From contig JAGGZS010000204.1 in NCBI GenBank assembly GCA_021161885.1, positions 1 to 15,412 of the forward strand: a stretch of DNA of 15,412 bases. Direction: 5' to 3'. A model generated the notes under the pieces. The model made no database searches. It was given only the letters and a program-made list of their open reading frames with translations, and was not told the DNA's origin. Source of the DNA: a bacterium. Its GTDB lineage: Bacteria > Auribacterota > Auribacteria > Auribacterales > Auribacteraceae. A program made the position numbers and the translations under genes. Below are positions 1 to 9,100 of this stretch, one piece after another; position 1 is the first letter of the stretch, and each line of letters starts with the position of its first letter.

Positions 1-81
1 ATATTAATAAAAAGCAAGTTGTAATTTCGCAGAAACTTTATTATTACTTTTATATTAAAAAATATTAAGGACTTATATCAA

Positions 82-165
82 ATGTTTACCAAAAGCACCC
101 GGCGGATTTCAAATTTAAAATTTTCGTTTGCGTTTTTCCTGCTTTTCACTTCAACCCTTTGCGCG
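82..165 (+). other. Signal peptide of the giant protein (residues 1-28)
   Basis: Residues 1-13 hold K4, R7, R8 and K13. They are followed by a compact hydrophobic stretch rich in Phe and Leu (about 14-22), then a polar c-region ending in L-C-A28 before E29. This fits Sec signal peptidase I cleavage. C27 is preceded by S-T-L, which is not a lipobox, so a lipoprotein is unlikely. T6-R7-R8 recalls a twin-arginine motif, but the following residues (I-S-N-L) do not match the usual F-L-K, so Tat export is a weak alternative. Confidence 0.8.
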
Positions 166-3100
166 GAAAACAGTACATTATCCCCTTTTGAAAAAGTCAA
201 AATCCCTTCAGGATATGCCGATATAACCGAAAAATATGAGGGAACCTCCGATTTTTGCGTTATACATATCCAAGACGCCCACTGCGTTTATGACGCGCAA
301 AAAAACATAAACGCTATCCTAAATTCACTTACATCAGACAATACAGTCTCTTTAATCGCTATTGAAGGCGCGCAAGGAAATATCGACACAAAAGAATTTT
401 CCTCTTTCCCTAACAAAAACGCAAAAAAAATAGTATCAGATTATATGATGCGAACCGGACGCATTTCAGGCGTGGAATATTTTTCCATCAACAAAAAAAA
501 CAATACACTTATAACCGGACTTGAAAACAGAAAACTTTATGTGGAAAATTCTGTTCAATTTAAACAGGTTTTACGAAATAAGTCGTTAACCGACCAGATA
601 TTCGCAAGGTTAACCAATCTGCAAAAACTGCTGGAAAACCATTTATATCCCCCGCAGACAAAAATTTTGTTACGCTTAACCGAAGATTACCATAAAGGCA
701 GATTACAGTTAACCGACTATATCAAACATTTATTTCTATATGCCGACAAAAAAAATATTGATCTATCCGCATATCCAAACCTGCAAAAAATCAATACTGT
801 CAATCGACTCAAAAAATCTATCAATTTTTTATCTGTCGACCAAGAACGCGTATCGCTTATCAATTCCCTTTCGGCAAAAATGAACAACGCCGAGCTGAAA
901 TCTTTTCTCCACAAAAATATGATTTTCAAATTAAACCAAATGTCTCAGGAAGAATTTCACGTTTATTTATCGGAACTGATGACTAATTACGATTTAGATA
1001 AAAAAAACTATCCTGAACTCTCAAAATTTTTCGGTTTCATAACAGAATATGAATCAATAAACTGGAGACAAGTCGTTCGCGAATGCGAGCTTTTAAATAA
1101 AAATATTATTTCCTTAGAGATAAACGACCCTGTAAAAAAATCTCTGATAAAAACCGGAAAACATCTAAACACTGCAAAAAAAATGTTCAGTTTAAGTTTA
1201 CCGGTTTACCAGTTTGACGATTACCTTAAAAACAAAGATACCCTTAACCCCTTAACCATTTATCGCCAGATAACCGATCTCGCCTCAAAATTAAACATAA
1301 ACACCGATTTCAACAAAGACCATGACATAAACATACTTACACGACAGCTTCCGATTGTTGAAAATTTTTATTATACCGCTAAAAAAAGAGATAATATTCT
1401 ATTCACAAATCTCATATATAAAATCAAACAAAACAAAGTTAAGCGCGCTGTATTTATAGCCGGCGGTTTTCATTCGGAAGGAATAACAAATTATCTCAGA
1501 AAAAACGACATCTCATATATGGTAGTCGTTCCCCGTATAAATAAAATTCCCAACAGTACGCCTTATCTTTCTTTAATAATGAACCAGCAAAGTTTTTATG
1601 AAATATATCTATCCAAGTCAACTTTGGCTATCGCATCGTGGCTTGAGCAAAACCCTATGGTATCCCCTGAGCGAAAAGTAAGTTTTGGTTATAAGATGAA
1701 AAGCCTGATGCTCGGCGCTTTTACATACGACGTATCCAAACAGGAACCGGATAAAATAAAAGCCGACAGCCAATACATAGAAACCAAAGTGTTATCCTTA
1801 CTCAAACAATGGGGGCACGAAAATTACGGGGAAATTGAATTTGTTGACACGGCATACATAGGTCCGTTCCTTTGCGTTACCCTGAATATAAACGGAAAAG
1901 AAGTCATACTTCTGTTCACAGATAAAGCCCAAGACGGTAAAGCTGTCATTAAAACCGGCGAGACCAAAAATCTTGATATTGTATTCAACAGTTCGGGTGA
2001 ACTTAACCTGCTGGAAGAAGACGACTTGGCTGATTTGCATTTTCAGGTTATCACACCTCAAGGACTTGAAACGCTAAACAAATACGCCAGACAGCTTAAC
2101 GCAAAATCAGCGCAAGACCTTCGTAAGGCTGTGAAACAAAAAATGGAAGAACGCCTTACTACTTTAATTATGGAAAACCAAATTTCCGGACCGGATAATT
2201 TCCGCAGTCTTCTCAAACAAAATTCTATCTTTTTAACCGATGAAGAATTATCGGAGTTTTTCAACTCATTTAAGATATACCCTTTGGAATTTTTATCAGC
2301 CACTTTTTTCAACAATCTCGCAAACAACACTATATTAGGTGCTTATCTTTCCATAAAAGCTAAAGATAAACCGGTTTCAGCAACCAACGAATCTCTCCCT
2401 TTAAAAGCAAAAAACCGATTCTATGATATGGGGTTTGATGAAATGTATATTGAACAGGGTATCCCCGTTCATATTATGAAAAATGTTTTCAGAAGATTAT
2501 CGTTTAAAGATATTGATATAGAATCCGATCTCACGGATTTTTATATAGGAGCCGATGATTCAGGAGTTTATTATCTTCACGTTATAAAACGCGCAGACGG
2601 TAAAACAATGCTGAAAGTTACCCATTCTTCTGTAAAAGAATCTAATATGAGTCCCCGAATAGACCCTACTGTTATCGATGAAATCATAGCTTCAACAAAA
2701 CTCGATCGAAGCGGCTCCGCAATAACTACCGTCGCTCCTATCAAAACCGCTGTGGCTTTTGCGGAATTTTCTGATGATGAAATAAAAATATCCATCCTTG
2801 AGGTTGATGAGAACTTTAAATTCTTCCGAACCGGTCTTGAAACAACTATTAATATTAAAGACAATCTATCCGATTTAGAGTCAAGTATTTCAGAATTACA
2901 GTCTAAAGCTTTAGACAACAATATGCGGTTATTTGGAATTACAGTTGATTCACCGAAAATACTTCAGGATCATACTTTTTTCTCAAATATTGAAGATTTT
3001 ATACACTACTACCAGATTAAAATGGTAAAAACCGAACTCATCAACCGCCATAAACAACAATTTCCCGACCAAGATATATCATTAAATATTTTATCAAACG

Positions 3101-6100
3101 AGTTAATCGGACAAGCGCATAAAATCTTATTAACTACTGCCATGGTAACAACAGACAAAAAATCTTCGGTTGAATTTATTACTGAAAAATTAAAACCCTC
3201 ACCCGAAGGTTACCGTTTAAATATTGGTCTTGGCGAATTTTTAGAAGACCGATTCGCGAACTTAGAAACAACACCTACCGATGTCGCGCCTCAATCAAGG
3301 TTTACGGCAAGGTATCAAGGTAAAGTTTATGAGCTTGTTAAAAACGCCTTAACCGGCAAAATTCACATGAGACTGCCGAACAACACTTACTCAAGAGGTT
3401 TAACCGACGGGGAAATTGAATTTATTAAGCAATCCTCATCTGTTTTTCCAAAGAACAGTATAGAACATACATCACCAAATCTTCCTGCTCCGTCAGCAGA
3501 TGTGAAAAAAAGACATATACGCATCGACAGATGGTCTACGGCAAGCCGCGCTGTGGACAGCAAAAGCCTGTATGAATTAACAACTGAAGCCGCGCCTTTT
3601 CTCGCTAACAAATTATTCGATTACGAACGGTATCTTAAAGACACATTCGGTCTGCCCGTAACAGTTTTTGATCTGCTCGGGTATCAAGGCATATACACGC
3701 AGCAAGTGTTCGCGCAAGCCGATGAGTACGCAAGTGAATTAGAATTTGATCCGCTTATAGTTACCAGAGATATCTTTGACGCCTCCATAGCAAAAAACAT
3801 CATAGATGGACTTGGTTTTCAAAAAGAGAGAGTCATACCTGCTTTTTCGGCACAAGAACAAGTATCATCAATTAAACAAGCCTTAATAAACCTAAAAAAA
3901 TTAACCCATAGGAAAACAGACATTACCCCTCATGTAGTTTCGCTGCTCGGTTCATCGCTTGAATTAGGGGTTGTATCTTACGAAGACGCTGTTAATTTAG
4001 TCAGAGACACATGGGATATTATGCCGGACGGCGGACTGCTGTTTATTGCCGGCTCAGATTACTTAGCCCTGCAAGCGCAAGATTTCGAGAATATCGGGTT
4101 TGAAATTCTTGAGATGGGTAATCCGCAAAGTTTTTTCGATGATACAATCGCGCCAAAACAATATTATGTCCTGCGCAAAAAATCTGCCCCGCAGCCGGTG
4201 CTTTTAGAGCAAGCGGCTGTTGTTGAGGATTCAGTCAAACCAGATGATGCTGTTTCAGCTGCTCAACTTAATCTTTCTCCCGTAAACGATGTTATGGATT
4301 TCTTTATAAAAATATCCGAAGCCCCGATTACGTTCACTTCTAATACGGACGGACAAAAATATACTTTAAAAATGGTGCCTAAAATTAAAGTACAGCGTCC
4401 TGACGGCAGTACGCATATGGCGGCCAACCTGTCAAATGAGACCATTAAAGCATCTGTTGACAATAAATTATACTTTGAACTTTTCCTGAACACCGAAGAT
4501 ACATCCTCTATTCTGCCCGTGATAGACGGTGTGTTATCTATGGATTTAGAGTCAATTTCCATATCAAGAATAATGCTTGATTCAGTTAATTTCGGAGGAA
4601 ATTTAAAAAACCTTAATGATATCGGTTTCGCTCCTATGATAACACGCCTGTTTCAGCAATTAATGCCTGAAGGCGCAACCTTAACACAAGCACTAAAGCA
4701 CGATTACAAAACTATATGTTCAATATATCAAATTCTTCCTGTCCAGCAACATAGCGAAACATTTGCAACAGTAAAATCTTTAATTAAAAAAGCTGATGAA
4801 CTTCAATTGCAAGGTAAACCCATCAGTGATATTCTCGCAAAAATTTATTACCATATCCCCACATTTCTATCCGACATAAAATCGGTTTTATCCAATCCTG
4901 AATATCTTACAAAGGCAAACTACAATATTAGAAAAATATCACAAGAGCCGTTTATAAAAGATTTATTAAACGCGGGATTCAATAATTTAAGTTTATCAAC
5001 CGATGAAAAAGGCAACATATTTATTGAAGCGCAAAAACGCCAAGCCGTAGTAAATGTTATTGCACAAGGAAAACTTAGAAAAAATATTTTTGTTTCTACT
5101 GAAGTAAAGATGTCCGAACAAGATATTGACAGGATAAACAAAACATTATTATCTATCGGCGAAGAACTTGAAATAGCCCACAAAGTAACCGAAGAATATT
5201 TTCGTTCTTTAAACTTCGCGCTCGTTGACAATTTAAATACACAATATAAAATATCTTCCAAACCAAACACAATTGTTCTCGATTATTCTTTGTTTCAAGA
5301 AGATTCTAAAAACAACGACCTTTTACGGTTAGAAGTTCAAGAAGGTCTTCAAAGGCAAGAATTTAAACAACTAAATAAAATATCTTCCATAAAAAATATT
5401 CCTCAACATATCCAAGAACTTTTTATTCTATTGAATTATGTTCAATCATTCATCGACATTCGGCAGGCAAATCCTGATGCTCAAGAAGGCAAAAAACGGC
5501 AGGCAAATATACTCAACACACTAAATACCCGTATAAATCCCGATGAACGCGCAATTTATAAAGTGCTTCAGTTTGCGCATAACAATAATATTAAAAATGC
5601 CTGGGCAGTACGAGATATTCTAATCAATTTAATAACCGCTCAAGGCGATTTTGCCGGCAATTCAATTTATCCTGAAGAAATTAGAGATAAATTAAGCAAA
5701 ACTGACCCGGATACATTAGTGCGTGAAATCAACAGGATTATTGAGCTGAAAGAATACTGGTTCACAAAAGATGTGATAACTCGCTCGAGAACTTCAAAAT
5801 ACACTTTAAATATCAGGGCTCATAAAGAATTGTCCATTAAGGAAATCCTTTCCGGCAACGACATTCAAATAGCTAACCTGAAAATACAAAATTTCAAAGA
5901 TGTATTTAATACTTTCGGCTCGGATTTAGGCATATCACATACACTAGGCGATATAGGCATATTTGTAATCAGCCGATTATTGCGCGAAGAAATAGAAAAT
6001 AAACTCGCTCCTTTAGGCGTAAAAACCTTAGTAGCTAATAACGGCGGAGAATTCTTTATATCTTTTACTAACGTAAAAAATATAAATATAACCGAAATAA

Positions 6101-9100
6101 TACGAAATATTATCCAAGACCCTGATAAACAATTACAATCATCTGTGATAACCGAATGCAAAAAAGCTCTTAAAGATTTTCTTCCGCAAAACAAATTCAC
6201 TGCGATAGAACAAAGATTTGATGAAGGATTTACAGCAGACAAAATTAATTTTTACGGCGGTGTATCCACACATTACAATTCACCTATTGAAAAAGGGACA
6301 AACCCTGATGATGTTTTAGACCCAAAAACGATACAAGAGGCGGCTCTTACTGTCGACAGGTTATATAAAGAAGCTTTTCAGACAGCAAAACATGAGCAAA
6401 TCCAGTTCAGTTCAAAATATGCGGCCATAAGGAAACAAGCAATAGCTAAGAAAAATTCACCTGATACGACAGAACGTGATCTTGTAAATATATTCCAGCC
6501 GGTAGTTGCCGACGCCGCAAAAGTATTGAAAAGCGGTATTATGCAATATTCCGATAAAGCTATGGCTGAAGTAAAACAAAACCTCAGGCTCGGACTTGTA
6601 AATGAATACCAAATTTTTCATCCACAAATAGCTCCACGATACCATAGTTACGCTAATATGGAACGATTATCGCGCAATTTACAAACCGCTATTGAAAACG
6701 GGGAAGACCAGGAAGTTCTCGGCGAACTTAAAGACAGGCTCCTTGAAACCGTTGTTCGTTATCAATCAAACAATCTGCTTGATGACTATATCTATGAAGG
6801 AAATGAAAATTTTAAACGGGTAATTAATTATGTTACTTCGCACAAACCAGATTTCCCCATATCAGTTACTTTCCGAGTAGGAGGCGACGAATACGGTAAA
6901 ATTATATGGAATGAAAAAGATAAAACTCTGCAAATATATAGATTTGACGGCAACAATGTAGGCGCTACCAATTTCGAGTGGGGAATGGATATTGGCGACA
7001 AACTCATTGATGAGTCCTTACGCATTATTTCACAAACCGATGATATGTCAAAACTTCAAGAAGCCATTGACAATTTCTTCAACGATATGGGAGATAGAGG
7101 ATTGGTTTTATCGGATTCTTCTCTTGATATGCTTAAGCAAAAAGCGGCTAACTTACTTATTTTATCAGAAGAAAACTACTCCTTATTAAAATCAAACGGC
7201 ACATTTAAAGAATTTACTAAAAACAACTCCGCTGTAGTCATTGAAAAAAAAGACGGCGATTTTGTATTGATAAAATTTCCGGATATTCATGTGCCGTACC
7301 CGATTCAAAAATCCGAACATAAATTCGATAAATCAAAACTCCCTACCGATGAAACCGCAGAAAACGCTATGCCGATTTCGTTCTTATCCGGTGAAGAAGT
7401 ATTTGATTTCATCATGATAAATGACAAAAAAACCGGCGGACTGATTTTAACGTCCAAAAACCCGCGGGCTCCTCCTCTTACAAAAATTTCACCCGAAGAT
7501 ATAGCTAACCAGTCGCCGATAACAATCGCTGTTGAAGGCAAAACGCCTATCACAATATCATTCAAAAAAGATTTCCGTTCCAATGTTATCGTTAAAGGTA
7601 ATATATTAACCCTTAACGAAAAACAATTCCAAAAAATCAAACTCTCTAAAAACAAATTAACTTCCAAAAACGATAACCTTGCTGTTATGGTAACCTCACG
7701 GCCGGTTGTAAACACAGGTGTCGTCGAGATTGACACAAACAAAATACAGCCGCAATACCTCAACCGAGATATTTCCGTAATACAAGGACGTGCCGATACC
7801 GCCGCAGAGCACGCCAAAGAAACTGTTAAACTCAACCAGATATTACATAATAAAGTTATTAAAAAATATACCATTGCCTCAAGCGACTACAAATTTACCG
7901 GAACCCCCGGAGAAATGAATTCATTCAATGAATTTGAACTGTCTTTTTTCGATATGATGACTGCCGAATATATTCTCGAAACACCTGAAGAAAAACTAAG
8001 CAGAAGAATAGATTACCTTTTAAACCCCAACAGAAAACTTAACGCGAACGATATATTTATTCTCTCAAAACTGTACATAGAATCTCCAGATAATTTAACC
8101 TATAAACAAAAAAATTATTTACTGCGGCGTATGATGGATACCTATATTAACAGCAGCAATAAAGAAATAACCTCTTTAATCACCTACACCACCATAAAAA
8201 TTCTATCCAGTCAGGACAGGTTAATCTGGGAACCTGCTGTTAATGCGCTTTTCAGATCATTCTCCAATAAAAATAACGCGAAAAAAATCGAGGCGCTGTT
8301 TTTGGAGAGTATTTCCCTTATAGCAAATAAAACAACCGATGATAATTTAGTCGAAAAATGGCGGCAAAACCCCCCTATTGATGCTGCCCAATGGTATAAA
8401 TCACTTATAGACCGTAAAAAAACAGATGTTTTGTCCGAACTTTACAATCTTCCGTATAAATCAATGATACGGTTATATAAAGCAAAAAATAACTTTTTGC
8501 CAATGGCCGCCCAGTACTCGAATCTTTTTGCCAGCGGAGAAATACTCCAAAGTAAAATTACCGATGAAGAAAAAGAATTTCATGATTTAATCATTAACAA
8601 TCAGGATATAACCGATTACAAAAAAATCAATGCCCTTTTTGATTTCGCCTATAATAAAATTAAACAAGTTCTTGCAAAAAAAACAAATTGGATAAATATT
8701 GAAACCGACCTGCAAGACGAATTAACAAGATTGATTATCGGGAGCAGAATACTTGAAGATACCGTTATGCTCGTTTACGGTCATTCTTTAAATCTCGGCG
8801 ATGTGAAACAATTAACCGTAAAACGCGGACAGCAAACCAATATTGACAACGCATACATTATTTCTATAGAACTTGAAGACGGCACAACATTTTCTGATAT
8901 CAAGTTTAATATTTTACCTACAATAAACGCTATAAAACCTAATAACCTAAAAAAATATTTTACGACTGGCGCGCTTCACAGATTTATAGAAAACGCTGAA
9001 ATTTTAAACGCAACAGATGCATCATTACATCCAAAAGCAGGTAACTTTTACGCGCTCCACACCGATTCTCGGCATTTTTACAGAATACTAACCACAGTGG

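Noticed and set aside
19..47. Possible promoter before the giant gene: TTGTAA, 17-bp spacer, TATTAC
   Set aside because: Only four of six bases match in each box, which is expected by chance in an AT-rich leader.
82..135. Twin-arginine (Tat) signal suggested by T-R-R near residue 6
   Set aside because: The residues after the Arg pair do not follow the Tat consensus and the core is short and strongly hydrophobic, which fits Sec better.
2577..2921. Minus-strand and alternate-frame open stretches inside the giant gene, the longest being 189 codons at 7305-7874
   Set aside because: They lie antisense or out of frame within a long, clearly coding frame, show no recognisable domains, and their lengths are expected for shadow frames.
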